NCBI GenBank assembly: GCA_020736575.1
Contig: JAGPYM010000009.1
Span: forward strand, 1,054,001 to 1,118,000
Origin: Thelonectria olida
Taxonomy: Eukaryota; Ascomycota; Sordariomycetes; Hypocreales; Nectriaceae
DNA length: 64,000 bases
Reading direction: 5' to 3'
Below are positions 43,135 to 56,406 of this stretch, piece by piece. The notes beneath the pieces were generated by a model that was not told where the DNA came from, did no database searches, and saw only the letters and a list, made by a program, of their open reading frames with translations. A program made the translations under genes and the position numbers. How positions within the stretch are numbered: position 1 is the stretch's first letter; each line of letters starts with the position of its first letter.

Positions 43135-46100
43135 CTATCGTCGAGGCCGCTTCTCGCGTTCGTTTGATTGGCCGCTGGCTCCCTCTTCGCTTCTTCGCTT
43201 CCTACCGCGGTCCTCTCTTCCTTCTCGCCGTTCATCTTGTCGTTGTCCGCCACGACCTCCCCTGTTGCCTCCCCACTCTTCTCCTCTGGATCCTTGCCCT
43301 TCATTTCGATGTCGGTTATCTCTTCCAGCGCCGATGTCCCTTGCGCCTCCGCCGCTGGGTGGTCCCATTGGTTCGCGGCCACTGTTGCTTTGATCTCGAT
43401 TTGACCTGCGGGATTCTCGTTCCTCCCTATTCCCTTCACCCGCCCCGGACCGTCGCTCTCGATGCTCTCGATGCTCCTTGCCTTCGCGTTCCCGCCCGGG
43501 GCTTCGATCACGATCACGTTCGCGGCTGCTACGTCGGGATGGTCGATTCGGCCGGCTTTCTCGACGGCTGCCACGCTCATGATCGCCTCGACCAGAGCCT
43601 TCGTCTGCGGCGGCAGATCCCCGACCGGACGACTCATGGCGTGCTGGTTCTTGTCGATCTTGCGGTTGTGTGGGCGCCGCTGAGCCACTCACCGATCCCT
43701 GACCATCTGAGCTGTTTAGGTTTTGCCTGGATTGATTCCTTCGCAAGCTACCACTGCTACGGCTCATGTCTGGCATGTTTGCTTGCGCCTGCTGCAACGT
43801 GCTGTTGATACCCGCGAGCTGACGTCGACCGTTGTTACCAGATCGAGAGCGCTCGTTGCTCGATGACGGGCCAGTAGGGACACCATCACCGACAGGGGAT
43901 CCCGCATAGCTACCAGGAGTCTGCTGGGGTCCATGTCTGGACCCTCGGTCTGGCGTATTTGTACCCTGTATGGACTGACGGCCGTGATTGTGTGGTGGTG
44001 GTCCGGGGGGCGGGGGTGGAGGCAGTGAACCTCCCAGCTGGGCCACGCGGTCAGGATGAACTCCCAAAGGTGTGGCATTGGTTGACGCGGGCGAAGGCGC
44101 CGGTGGTCCAGATCCAGCATTTCGGGACCTATCCGAATGATGATGACCGCCAGGAGTTCCAGAGGGAGTAGCCGGGCCAGCATTTGATTCATAGCCGCGT
44201 CGTCCTCTGCCCGATGATGCTGGTCCAGTAGGTGGAGGTCGATCTGGAGTCGGCGCCTGCTCAGAGTCAGGTCCGGGAAATCGGTTGTCTGGTCGGCCTT
44301 GGGGATTTTGAGGACCTCCATGGCTGCCTCGAGCTGCGCCACGTCCTCGACCTCTAGGTCCAAAGGGAATGTCATTTCCAGCGTTTTGATGTAGGTTTAG
44401 CCGCCCATACGAGTGATCCTGGTGAGGGGCTTTGTGATCCGCCTCGGGGCCACGGGGAGGACCGGCGAAACCTGAGGCGTCCCTGCCCTTAGCAGGGGGG
44501 CCTCGTTCACCTTCTCGGTCCGTCGGTCTGTCACCCCTGAAGTTGCCAGGCATTGGTGAACGGTCTCGAAGGTCTCTTGAGGATTGGCGGGGATCGTGGG
44601 GGAAAGGTCGATCATGTCGGTCCTCCCTGCCACCTCCGGGTGGTCCACTTTCTTGTCCATACCGACCACCTCGTCGTGGGGACTGACCGCGATTGTTACG
44701 CTCACGCTCCTCTCTAGGGGCGCGCGATGGCGTGTTGTCTCTCTCTTCCATCAGAGCAGCCCTTTCAGGGTTGATCGAGTCAGTTGGCTCACTGGCTGTG
44801 GCTGGAGGTGCTCGTCGCCCACGATTGGGTCGGTCAGAATCTGGAGCACGAGGGGGACGGTCTTGGCTATCCTTAGCAAACAAAGCTGCTCTTTCGGGGT
44901 TCATGATGGGCTCTGAGTCCGCAGCTGGTGCGGCTGGGGGAGCAGGCGAATCATTAAGACGTCCATGAGTTGGCTCCTGAACACGACCACCCCTGTCTCG
45001 TCTCTCCCGATCATGTTCGTTCCGCCGAGGGCCCGAATCGGGTTTCGTTGAGTCACGGCTTTGATCAGCGGCTCGTCGGTCAGGATAGTCACGCGTCCGG
45101 TCTTGACGAGCTGGGTCGAACTGGCGAGAGTCACGTGGCTCACGCACATCTCGATGCTCTCTGTTGTCGCGGGCATCTCTCGTCTCTCGTGCATCACGAC
45201 TTTCGCGAGGCTCTCGGTTATCTCGGCCGTCTCGAGAACGTGGCTCACGTGGCTCCTTACCGTCACGTCGCTCGTGTCCCCTTTGCTGGCTAAACCTCTC
45301 ATTTGGATGCGCCGGAATAGGAACGTTCGGTCGGTTAGGGAGAGTGTTGGGAGGGCGATCAGGGAGAGTATTGGGTCGAGGATCACCCTTCGGGCCATTC
45401 AACCCGGCACCAGAACCCGAGCTAGATGTTGAGTTGCGACTGGGTCCGGAGGGTCCGGAGGGTCCAGAATCGCGCTTGGATGCGGGTTCTTTTGGCATGC
45501 CGGCGGGCCTGGCTGGCAATCTGTCTTTGGGATCGGGAGCACCAGCCTTCGACGAGGCATCGGGTGTCGCTAGAGGAGACTTCGTGTCCTTGGCATCTTT
45601 ACCATCCTTAACTTCACCGTCCTCCACCTCATTAGTAGCTTGTTTCCCAGTCCTATGAAACGATTAGTCTGATAAACAAGAAACTCGGAATACTCTTTCT
45701 TACCTATTGGAAGGCTTAAACTCGGCCGCCGTAGGGCGAAGGGCGGATAATTTGTCGGCATCCGCGTTTGAGGCACCAGCCTTTCAATGGTCAGCTGCGG
45801 TCTGTCTGTGAGGAGAGAATTGTACTTACACTTCCTGGTCGGAACGCCTGGACCATAACCCATTTAGGCTTCCTTCTCTGAAGTTCCGACATGGCGCCTT
45901 GAGCAGCCACTGCTAAATCAACACGTCCACCAACCTCAGTATCAGGCGAAGGCTTGGCGGCCATCTCCTGCTTGGAAATCGTCTGCAACAGAGCCAAGAA
46001 CTTGGTCGCCATAAAGTCAATAGCTGGGAAGAAATCAAGCACAGTCTTGAGTACGCTAATGGCGTTTCTGATGTGCATCCACTCCGCGCCCTCCAGACAA

Positions 46101-49100
46101 GATCGAAGAGCCATATTCAGGTTCTTGTGCCAACGGAACAACAAGTCTTTGAATTGGGCATGCTCCACGAACGTAAGTGGCTTTCCATTCTCGTCAAACG
46201 TCAACGCAAAGCCTAGGCGAGGTTGGTCTTTAGGTCCTTTGCCGTCTTTCTCGTATGCGCCGAGACGAGGCTGATCCTTTGAAGGCTTGACATCCTTCTC
46301 ATTGGGCACAGGAGCATTCTTGTGCCACTTTGACAAGTCCTCCAAGACAAGCTTCAAGAAACGTCCTAGGTATTCGGCTTCCATGACGGTAGCGGTGAAG
46401 ATGAGAGACCGCAAGCGGTTGGCGTTGAATAATCTGTCGTAGAGAGACATGAGCTTGAAACCAGGTGCGTTCCACTCATGTAACGACTTGATAAACCGAA
46501 AGGTGTACTCGGCGTCGGCATTGGACAGCAGCATTCGGGGGATGAAGCACTGCTCGAGCAGGGCATCTGAAATGGCATCCGCCTTCGCGATGGGCTCTGG
46601 GAAGAAGCTTGAGAACTGCTTGGTCAAAAACACCTTCCACTTCCCTCTCCGAAGTAGATGCTCACTACTCTCCTCGGACAAGCCGATTTGGAGTTGCATT
46701 AGTTCCTTTCTCTTTTCCATCTTCCGCTCCTGGCCCCTGCGTGACATATCGCTTCGATCCCGAGAAATGGCAATCTCTTCGCTCTTAAGGCGTTCCTTCT
46801 CTTGTCTGTAGATCTTGTCAGGCCAGAAAAGATCACCTAACTGGAGCGCCCAGAAGGTGACGTAAAGATCGGGCGTGATCTTTTCCCACACTCCAGGTCG
46901 AACCATGTCTTGAATGGTATCCACAATGGGCTGCAAAGCGGCCTTGATCATTGAAGAATCGTCTGGCTTCTGCGATTTTTTAGAATCAGCTGGTGAGTCG
47001 GGTCTTGGTGAGTTTTGGATGCCCACCTGTTCTTCGGTTGCTTCTTGACTGGGCGTCCCGTTTGTTGCAGGCGTGGATTTGGAATCAACCATAGAAACAT
47101 CGCCCTCTTTATCCTTGTCGGTAGTCGAAGGCTGGTTCTGTTCCTTGCCCTGTTCCACCTGCTTCGGCTTCCAGGGGAACATGCGATGGGATAGACTGGC
47201 CCGTCCGATTAGGAAGGCAAGGCTTGTGTCTAGGCCGTACGACTTGATAAGCTCTGAAATTGAAGGGACCAGCTCATCAAAGGCAGAAGGATCAAGGTTG
47301 CTCCAGAGCAGGTCCAAGTACTGGATCAGGATCTGGTGAGAGTCGTCAATCATGGACGACAGATACTTGATGTGTGCCTCCTCCTCTGGCACCTGAAATA
47401 GGGCTGCCTGTCGATACTGAGTTAGGTTGATGAGGAGCTGAGAGGCAAGCTTTGAGTCTGTCAAGGCTTGAATAAGTCGCTTTGAACTCTTGACATTGTC
47501 GAAACGTTTGTCCTGACCACGAATCAGGGTGTGGCGTCGCAGATTCTGGCCTCCGGCCATCGAAAGCACTTGGATGTCTGTGAAATCAACTTGATCAACG
47601 ATGCCGCCCATGGAAGAGATGAGCTCTTTCAGAATGATCAGGTCAGTAGAGTTGCCCTTGAGCAGCTGGTGGTTGACATATTGAAGAACAGGCGTAGCAT
47701 TGAGGACAGTATATCGCCGGAAAACTCTGCCAGAGAACTTGGACAAAGCCTGAAGCCATTTGCTTGTGGTGAGTGCATGGTCAGCCTGAGTGCGGCTTCT
47801 GGACTTGCCAAGCGAGTTCATCAGTGACCAGACGAGCACATCGTACGAAAGGTCTGTGAAGTACTTGGCACACTCCACAAAGGCTTCAATCAGGTTGGGA
47901 TAGGACTCAAGCTGTTCAAAGGCAACCCGGAAGACGATGCCAGGAGATGAGTAGCTCGTCTTGGCGAGCTTCTTAGCCATCTCGCTCAAGTTAGTGAGCG
48001 AGACACGCTTCATCGTACCACGAGTTTCTGAGGTGGCTCGTGCAAAGGCTGTCTTCATGGCGGGCAAACGAGAAATCTGGCCCTCAAACCATTCGGCGTA
48101 CATGGAGTAGCGAGTGGTCATAGGATAGAATCTGAGCAGATCCCAAATTGCGTTCACAACCCCAGCATTCGACTTGGTATGGCTGAGGGCAGGAAGCAGG
48201 AGTCGTCGGAGCAGGTCATGCCAACGAGTTAGATTGGCCTCTGATGTGTCCTCGGCCAGACTCTTAGCTCCAATTTTGGCTAGTTTGGTAAGAAGAGCTT
48301 CGTCCTTGCCAATGTTGACACCAGATAGATTGAGAAGGGTTCCGCAGAGAGGAAAGACATCGTCGACAGTCTGACAGACAGGAATATTATCTGCCCATTC
48401 ATCCCAGTAGAACCGATAGTTTTGCGTCTCGTTGGTGTCGGTCTTGTCGGGGAAGGGCCATCTCAATCCCTTCCGGGTCGCCAATCTGTTCAATCTGACA
48501 CTACCCTTTGGAAGACCGGATTGATCAAAGTCCGGGACAAGTTTGGTCGGGCATTCGATCTCACCAGTTGGGATAGGCAAGCTGTCCTGGAAAACTTTGT
48601 CGATAGAGTAGTGAAGGATTCGATGAATACGATCGAGCACTTCGGGGAATACCTCTGGGATCCAGGGGAAACGTCCAAGGATGAACAAGGACTCTGGAAG
48701 CGCGCCGATGGTGAGAAGCTGGATGAGAAGCGAAACCTTCTGCTCCAGAGGTTCTGGAAGCTTTGGCTTGTTGTCTGTTGCCTCAGACGCGGCTTCCTTC
48801 TGCTCAGCCTCAACCTTCTTTGGCATATCTCGCCGGGGCATGTTTGACGAATTCGGGTTGTCGTCATCTCCTTGAGGAAGAACGCCAGCCCTAAGTAGAG
48901 CGTTCATGGCGCCCCCTCGTGAGGTCTTTTCCTCCTCCTCAATCTTCTTCATCTCGTTCTCGCGGACTTGTTCCATTTCCTCATCTGGTGGAGAGAGGTG
49001 GGGGTACAGATCTGTAAGAGAGATGAAACCAATCTTAATTAGGAGAGCGGCGAGGTAAAGCAGATTTGCAGGTAGAACATCCGCTCCGTCTCGAGCATCA

Positions 49101-50557
49101 GAGTTGTAGAACCGGAGCTTGAAGCCAAGAAGTTGCGCAGCAGTTCGATTTCCCATAGGCGGCAGGGTATTGGTCTCATTCACCCAATGCCGTTCAAAGT
49201 CGGCCACAGCATCCTCACCATCGGTGCCGTTAGAGATTGCCAGCTGCCGTGAGTCTGAGTCAGCCACTTGTCGACCACCTAATTCAAAGAAGGCGGCCAG
49301 ATGGATCTCTCGCGCCCGGTCCCAGAATGCTGCATCCCGCAGTCGCTTCTTCTCCGCGAGGATCTCTTCATCCTCATCGGTCGTGGACCATTGTGGGTAT
49401 CCTGGGGATGCCCAATGGGGTAGTCCCCCGGTGTAGACAGCAGGACTGAACTTCAGGTGTGATCGAGGCCACCATGAGCTGACCCGAAGGAACTTGACGA
49501 AGAACTTAAATTGTTTAATCAAGACCGCTGCGGAGACATCCAAGGTGACGTCGAGGACTCTTCCCACATCCAGGTCAAAAGTTCCTATCAAGGCCTTGAC
49601 TCGTTCAAACGTCTGTTCGGCCATCTCGGGCGGTGGGGGAGTAGCGCTTGAAGTACTGCTGGTTGTGAACAGTTCTGTAATCAATTTCGAGTAGCCTTCG
49701 GTCTCTTCGCGGAGAAGATTATAGTTAGCTTGTCGATAGAGGAGGTTGGTCGCATATTTAATGCCGAGCTTGGGGAAGTTATCTCTAATGAGACCTAGTG
49801 GCTGTAGGACTTGGGCATCCAGAACCTGTCGCATGAGGGTGGGAGAGACACCGGTAGCTATGAGGAATGGACGCAATGATGGTCGGAAGATACCTGGTTC
49901 ATTGTCCATGACAATCGCCAAGGAGTCGAGAAAGAGAGTATGGGGCGCGAAGGGATAGGAATCCTTAATAATCTCGGCCTTTTCGTCGCCAAGAATCTCC
50001 TTCACACATGTACCGGCATCAGTTGGATCAAGTCTGGCCTCGACGACAGCGTGGATGAATTCTTGAAATAGGCTTGACAGTTCCGTGATGTCATAGTCGT
50101 CCCGCGACTGCTTTCCGTGCTGCAAGATCTCACCTCGTCCTCGATCGGCCCATGCGTTGACCCTCTCGTCTGTGAGGTTTTCGTATTGATAATTCGAGGG
50201 GACTGGAGAGGGTGGTCTTTGGATTGGTTGGTGCGCCGGAGCCGCGGCTAGGCTTGGGGCGGGAGCCTTGGGAGGCGGAGGGGGAGGGCGTTGTTGAGAA
50301 GAGGAGCTAGGTCGTCGTTGAGCCGGGGGTGAGTGTTGCTGATGATTCTGGGCATCTCTCGATTGGTGATTCTGGGGACCTCGGCCGTGGCTCTGGGATG
50401 AGTCGCGACGGCCCATGCCACGATGGCCTCTGCCGCGTCCACGGGGGTGTCCATCATCGCGGTCGTGTTGGCCCAATGCAGTGTCGCCAGGGCGATGTGG
50501 CGAGGATCTTCCTCCTTCGACCGACAGTCGTTCGGGTCTCTTGCGCTTTGGAGCCAT
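43135..50557 (-). CDS. tho2: THO complex subunit 2 (Tho2)
   Basis: The model is complement(join(43135..45652,45704..45780,45830..50557)), 2440 aa, the expected size for filamentous fungi. Exon 2 is 77 nt; both introns are about 50 nt with GTAAG donors. The order is a Gln/Pro/Arg-rich N terminus (~1-125), the large helical Tho2/THOC2 body ('NAWADRGRGEILQHGKQSRD', 'WPRSHLKFSPAVYTGGL', 'EHAQFKDLLFRWHKNLN') ending near 'RRKPKWVMVQAFRPGS', and an ~840-residue disordered tail. The tail is packed with RD/RE/SR dipeptides and Gly-rich segments and ends in 'EREKRPRR', an RNA-binding style. THO/TREX couples transcription elongation to mRNP packaging and nuclear export and limits R-loops. The start ATG is preceded by non-coding sequence. 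It is divergent from MET2. Confidence 0.95.
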
Positions 50558-51474
50558 GGCTCGCGAGGTTCGAGTCGAAAGGGTGGTTATCTCATTGGGG
50601 GTCCGCGAGGCAGATGGTCGAGAAAGAAAGGTCGGGTACTGGTAGACTGAGGGAGAGAAGTGAGTTGAAAGGCATGGAGAAGACGGAGGGAGGTGTCTAT
50701 AAGGGAGCTACCTCGTGCAGCCGATGCTGGAGATGGTGAAAGCAGTGAGAACAAAGAAAGTTTGGATGAGCTAAGGTTGCTGAAAGGGAATGACTCTGAA
50801 AGGAAGACGCGCCCAAAAGGGATTAAGGTGTCGAAGGGAGTTATCTGCGCGTTGAGTGTGTGCGCCCGTGCTTGAGAAGGCCAGAAAGATGACGATTTTG
50901 ATGTTGGCGATGCAATGCGGCAAACTTCTCGAAAAGTGAGCGCGGAAACAACCAAAGCTCCTCCAGAGTCACGACCCTTTGAGTTGGCAGCCTTACTGGT
51001 GTGGTGACAAGGCTGCTACGAAAGCGCACGGACCATACTGAGATAGCGTGTCGCGATTCACTACGGTACGTACCTCACCAGCTTACCTCAGCAGCAAAGG
51101 TTGGTCCTACCGGCCCAAATCGGGGCCTACTTTTTGGTCCGCGCAAAGAAAGAGCGTTCCGACTGCCGGCCAGGCGCCGATTGGCTGAGTCAGAGCTGCT
51201 CCTGGAGACGGCGAGAATTACGCCATCGCAGAAGACGGGGTTTTCTTCTTTGCAACACTTCCTAAAATCATAAGCTCATTTTTTGAAGTCGTACTGAGAC
51301 CGACTAAAAGGCTGACTATTTTTGCCTGGGTCCAATTTTATGGGAGTGAGACTGTGCCATTCTCTGAACCCTTGCATCTGAGAAGCGCTCTGTCTTATAT
51401 CCCCTCGGAGTCTCGGATTTATATACAACTTTTTTGCTTCTGACTCTCCCACGAGAAGAGGACGCACGCACAAG
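50558..51474. promoter_or_regulatory. Bidirectional promoter between THO2 and MET2
   Basis: These 917 bases separate two divergent start codons. A perfect palindromic TGAGTCA (51186..51192), the Gcn4/CPC-1 consensus, lies 283 bases before the MET2 ATG. TGACTC half-type sites occur at 50791 and 51441. Site function is inferred from sequence only. Confidence 0.55.
51186..51192. promoter_or_regulatory. Candidate CPC-1/Gcn4 site upstream of MET2
   Basis: The exact heptamer TGAGTCA matches the binding consensus of the general amino-acid control bZIP factor (CPC-1 in Neurospora, Gcn4 in yeast). It lies in the promoter of a methionine-pathway gene, where such control is common. Other AP-1-type bZIP proteins can bind the same sequence. 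Confidence 0.45.
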
Positions 51475-53121
51475 ATGGCTCAAGAAACAAAGGCAAATGG
51501 AAGCTCACAAAAGCACTACGGTCAGTATTTACCTATGCTATCTCATCAAAGTCAATGGCTTTGATTCCCCTTCCTCCCGCTTCAATATCAAGCCTCTATA
51601 AGGAAGACCGGTGGCTGAATACCTGCAAGAAAGAACGCAATCAGAACCTGAGAACCCCTTTGCTGCCCTCATCCCCGACCAGCAAATAGCCATTGTTCCA
51701 GAGTTTACTCTCGAGTCCGGGGTAGTCCTCCACAATGTCCCCGTCGCTTATACGACCAGGGGAAAGCTCAACCCTGAGGGTGACAATGCCATGGTTATTT
51801 GCCATGCCCTCACTGGCAGTGCCGATGTCAGTGACTGGTGGGGGCCGTTGCTCGGAGGCCCTGGCCGGTCATTTGATACCTCGCGATTCTTCATCGTCTG
51901 TATGAACAGCTTGGGCAGTCCTTATGGCACTGCCAGTCCTGTGACGGCCAAGGACAATGATCCTAGCAAAGGGCGTTATGGACCCGAATTTCCTCTCACC
52001 ACCATTCGAGATGATGTCAAGTGAGTTTGGAGTTAGCATGTTGCAGTTAAAAGTCCCCACTCCTAACAATTCGCAGTCTTCATAGGCTCGTCCTCGACGA
52101 CCTTGGTATCAAGCAAATTGCTGCCGTCATCGGAGGATCTCTCGGCGGTATGTTCGTCCTGGAGTGGTCTTACTTCGGCAAAGACTACATCCGGTGCATC
52201 GTCCCCATCGCTACCTCGAGCAGACACAGCGCTTGGGGTATCAGCTGGGGCGAAGCACAGCGTCAGAGCATCTACGCTGATCCCAAGTACGATGATGGAT
52301 ACTATCCTTTCGACGATCCCCCGTCAACTGGTCTCGGTGCTGCCCGCATGTCGGCGTTGCTTACATATCGGAGCCGGAACTCGTTTGAGTCCCGCTTCGG
52401 CCGTAACATTCCTGATCCCTCCAAGGTACAGACAATCCGGGAGAGACCTCGGCCCGCGACTCCGTCAGAGGCGCATTTCCACATCCACAACGACGGCCAC
52501 AATGTGAAGCGCAAGACACGATCGCGCGACAACAGCGACAGCGGATCCTCTCCCGCCACGACCCCAGCTGCTACCCAAGCCAACGATCCTCACGTTGGTG
52601 ACCCCCAGTTCCACGGCCCTAGTAAGGGAAGTCTCGCGGGAGGAGATTCGTCGCTGCCAACCTCAACCTACTTCTCAGCGCAGTCTTATTTGCGCTACCA
52701 GGGTGGCAAGTTTGTCAAGCGCTTCGACAGTAACTGCTACATCGCCATGACGCGCAAACTCGACACCCACGATGTCTCGAGAAACAGAACGAATTCCATC
52801 GCTGAAGCCCTGGCGCTGATCGAGCAGCCCACGCTCGTCTTGGGTATTGAGAGCGACGGCCTCTTCACATTTGCAGAGCAGGAGGAAATTGCCGAGCATA
52901 TCAAGGACTCGCGGTTGGAGCGCATCGATAGCCCGGAGGGTCACGACGCGTTCCTGCTGCAGTTTGAGCAGGTCAACAACTACATCCTCAGATTCCTCAA
53001 GGAGGTGCTGCCCGATATCATGAGCAAGGACGGCGGCGCGCCCGAGGAGACAAGCGTGGGTCAGCTGACCAAGTCGAGCACCTTCGGGGAGGCAGAGGTG
53101 GAGGACATCACTGCTTGGTAA
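51475..53121 (+). CDS. met2: Homoserine O-acetyltransferase
   Basis: The model is join(51475..51520,51603..52020,52077..53121), 502 aa, introns 82 and 56 nt. It transfers acetyl from acetyl-CoA to L-homoserine, committing aspartate-derived carbon to methionine in fungi. It is an alpha/beta-hydrolase: nucleophile Ser176 in 'IGGSLGGMFVLEW', with Asp415 ('LGIESDGLF') and His444 ('PEGHDAFLL') completing the triad. Other family blocks are 'ICHALTGSADVSDWWGPLLG' and 'CMNSLGSPYGTASP'. Splicing gives 'RDDVNLHRLVLDDLG', as expected. Residues ~277-350 are a low-complexity insertion ('NVKRKTRSRDNSDSGSSPAT') of the kind fungal Met2 proteins carry between the domain and the lid. The first exon is short (46 nt). 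Confidence 0.95.
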
Positions 53122-53577
53122 TGCAAGGTTATGAAGGCGATGAGAGCATGATGAATGAGATGTAATGTCCACTTACGGCTATGTGAAGGGAAAAGGAGGA
53201 ATAGAAAGACACGCTATGGTTTTGTAGATACAAAGGCGAATCCAACATTCAGCCTGTTCACGCTATTGGAGCAGTCAGCATGATGCCGCAAAATTCACGC
53301 TTGCATGCCAATTGTAAGCCGGTACATCATTTAAAGTCGTTGTCGTATCTTGATAAATGAAATAACGGGAGAGCTGTATCAGTCATCTTGGCCATCTTCG
53401 CTGAGCAATGCACTCTAGGGTAGCCCGTGTACCAAGTTCCCTTCTTGCCATCCTCGGATCCCTTCCCGGCCAGCTTCAAACATCCAGAATCCCCATATCC
53501 CTCTTAAAAGTGCGTAACCAGTCCTGGTTCTCAGCGATAGTCTGGTTTAAAGGGTCGTCACTGTGACCGCGATACCA
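53122..53577. other. Convergent 3' spacer between MET2 and the homeobox gene
   Basis: These 456 bases hold both 3' UTRs. A further small terminal exon of the homeobox gene cannot be excluded. Confidence 0.45.
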
Positions 53578-56406
53578 TTAGCAACCCCCCACAAGAACAA
53601 ACGTTGGTTCCACGTACTCGTTATATGTAATCCAGCGCGCATAGTGCTGGATTTCCGCATCCGACGGAACGTGGCAGTTCGGATTCTGGGGCGACATGGT
53701 CCCCTTCACCCACCGGGCGAGCTCCTCGGTGATCCAGCGGTAGAAGTTGGGGTCGCTGATGAAGAAGCTGCCTGCCTTCATGACGACGGATCGGGCTTCG
53801 AGGATGGCATGCTCGTCGCCTCTATCAAGTGTCAGCTGGGAATTTTCTGCGCCGTTGCTTTCGGGGTTGATGAGCCATGGGTATGCTGATAATGTTTCTG
53901 AGATGGGAACTGCATCGTCCGTGGTAGGGGAGAGAAGCAAGTGTCGCTGCTTGAAGGCAGATAGCCAGTGGTGGTCATCGGCAGCTGTCAGGTCGCAGCC
54001 CGGATTGGATCCATGCACGATGATCTGAGCCTGGCGCCGGAGATTTTCGTCTGTTGGTTCAATGCCAATAGCTCTTTGCCAGGCTATGTACTTGGCCATC
54101 TCTCGCTCTAACTTGGTGTACTCTCTGATGGTGGCGTGGAAGCCGCCTTCATCGTGACTCTCCAACGAGCCCAAGACGCCGACTCGCGAAGCGAAAGCGG
54201 GAAGCCAGCCCGCGGATGAGTGGATGAGCTTGACGAGCCACGTCGCAATGAAGTCGGATGGCGTCGTAGACACCTCCTCCATGCGGCCGACGATGTAACA
54301 CGCCTCTTCCTTCAGCGCGTTTTGGGTAATGGCAAGGCCGAGTGTCTGCTGCGTGGCCACGAAATCGCGGAGCTGGGCCTCGAAAGGACAGCCCTCAAAG
54401 AGGCTATTCTTCCCGGTGATCTTGATGGAGAAGAGCCTGCTCTCTGCTGGAGACCTCATGGGGCCGAACTTTGCTTTCTGGAACATGGCCTGGTCCGATG
54501 TGATGAGATCCAGCAGCCATGAAGAATTGTACGAGATTTCTTCTTGGTATGCAGCCTCAGAAGCCAAGATGATCCGGCACGCTTCGAGCTGCATCTCATC
54601 GCTGGTTGGCATTCGCGCGTTTGCGTTGAAGTGATTCTGCATGAAGTATGCCAGCTCTAGCTTGATCAATTCGTAGGCACTTCGCGGCGTCTCAGCCAGT
54701 GCTCGACTGCCTTCGAACGGGAACGGACTATTTCGTTCTGTCTCGATGAAATCTACATTCAACGTTAGCATTCGTCTGATCGAGAGAGAGAACAGATATC
54801 AGATATCTCCATACATGGCGGAATCGAGTTCTCAACGAGAAGCTGAATATGCGGCTCGAATCCCCAACCCCCCTTCCAGTCGGCCATGGTCTTGCCAGCC
54901 TTGAAGTGATGTGCCAGATGATTAACTCGCGCATCCCAAGACTCCAACGGCGCCTCGCAAAACCCACAACGAGACCGGATCTCGGGCATGGGGACCTTCC
55001 ACTTCTTCATGAGCTGGTCGGTAAACTTGGCGTTGTGCACCAAGCGCAAGTGCTGATTCAAATGGTCCTTGCGGTTAAACGTTCTCCAATGGATCGACCG
55101 GTCTTGACACATGGCGTAGTTGTGATGCTTGGTGTGAGCATCATCCGGGTCAGTTTGTCCGCAGAAGACGCAGATGCTGGCATTACTACTGGCATGGCGA
55201 GTCGACGGCCCCTCTGGCGCGCACACCCATCTCTCAAGCGGCAAATGCAGCGTGTGCTCGTGACGGTGCCAGTCGTGCTTCGCGCCAAACGTCTCTGTGC
55301 AAAAGGTGCATTGGTACGTCTTCCTCACCGTAGCCAGAGATGTTTTCCCATTGTTGGTCTTGAGGCCTCGTTTCCGGCGTCGGGTCCGAGGACGGGCAAA
55401 TGGTCTCAGCGAGCTTTGGCTGAGTTGAGAGGTCGCAGAAGCAAAGGAGCCTCCGCTGGAGCAAGACGAGTCGAGACTTGTTGCGGAAGAAGCGTGACAT
55501 GATGACTTTTCCGAACCATCCTGTGCTGCATCGAGCTTATGCGAGTTATCGGCCCCTAAAGCGTTTGTTAGCAGTGCATGATGTGCTCGCTTTGCGCCTA
55601 GACTTACGAGGAGAGAAGGACGAGCTCGAAGCCACAGCGCGAGCAATGGCACTGGCGCTGGCAGGCTCATGTTCAGGAGGCGAGTCCACCCATCTCTGCA
55701 GAGGGTTCATCTGAGCCGCGCTGCCTCGCACTGCGGGCGTTGCCGGTCTTGCGGGCACATCGATGGGCTTGGACGCTGTCTTTGAAGAGGAGCGCGACGA
55801 TGGCATCTTGCCACGGCGGCGTGCGTTGGCGAGCCAGTTCGCAATCTGCGTCTTGCTCAGGCCGGTCTGGTCCTGGAGGATTCTCTTGTCCGTGTCGTCG
55901 GCGTAGGGATGGCTGCCGTGGTCCGAGAGCCATTTCTTCAAGATGCGGACCGAGTCCCTATTCAGCCGCGTGCCTGGATTGACCGAGGGTGTTGCTGGGC
56001 CCTTATCGACGATGGCCGATGACGGGTGCGCTGTATTTCCTATTGGTGTTTGGGGCAGGATTTCGCGAAAGCTTGTTGTTGTAGGAGTGTGAATGGAGAT
56101 GGAGTCTCCGTTCAACTGGAACGAATCTGAAGCCCAGCAGTTAGGAATGGAAGACGAAGTAAACTGATGTTGTAGAGTTGTAGCCTGTTCAGAGGCTTCA
56201 CTGGTTTGGCCATGCCGCCCTGGGCTTTCAAAGTCGTTTGGAGAGCTCTCAGCTCCCAGCCACAGGTCCTCAGAGTTGGCGAGAAAGGCATCGTTGGAGA
56301 TGTTGCCGTCGGAGGAGAAGTCGATGTCGTCGCCGACAATATTGTCTATGACAAGGTCTATCCTGTCTAGGTACGACTGATCGGGTGGAAGGTGGCCAGG
56401 ATCCAT
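53578..56406 (-). CDS. TALE homeodomain plus C2H2 zinc-finger transcription factor
   Basis: The model is complement(join(53578..54752,54815..55555,55608..56406)), 904 aa, introns 52 and 62 nt. An acidic N-terminal region is followed by a homeodomain at about 146-200: 'RLNRDSVRILKKWLSDHG', the extended-loop 'SHPYADDTDKR', and recognition helix 'KTQIANWLANARRRGKM'. This is a three-residue-loop (TALE) type as in fungal KN homeodomains. Exon 2 encodes a basic stretch ('RPRTRRRKRGLK', a likely nuclear signal), a C2H2 finger at about 349-370 ('CTFCTETFGAKHDWHRHEHT') and further Cys/His pairs ('ICVFCGQTDPD', 'CGFCEAPLESW'). The ~390-residue exon 3 part is globular and unrecognised. Homeodomain and zinc fingers in one protein is a known fungal architecture. 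Targets are unknown. Confidence 0.9.
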
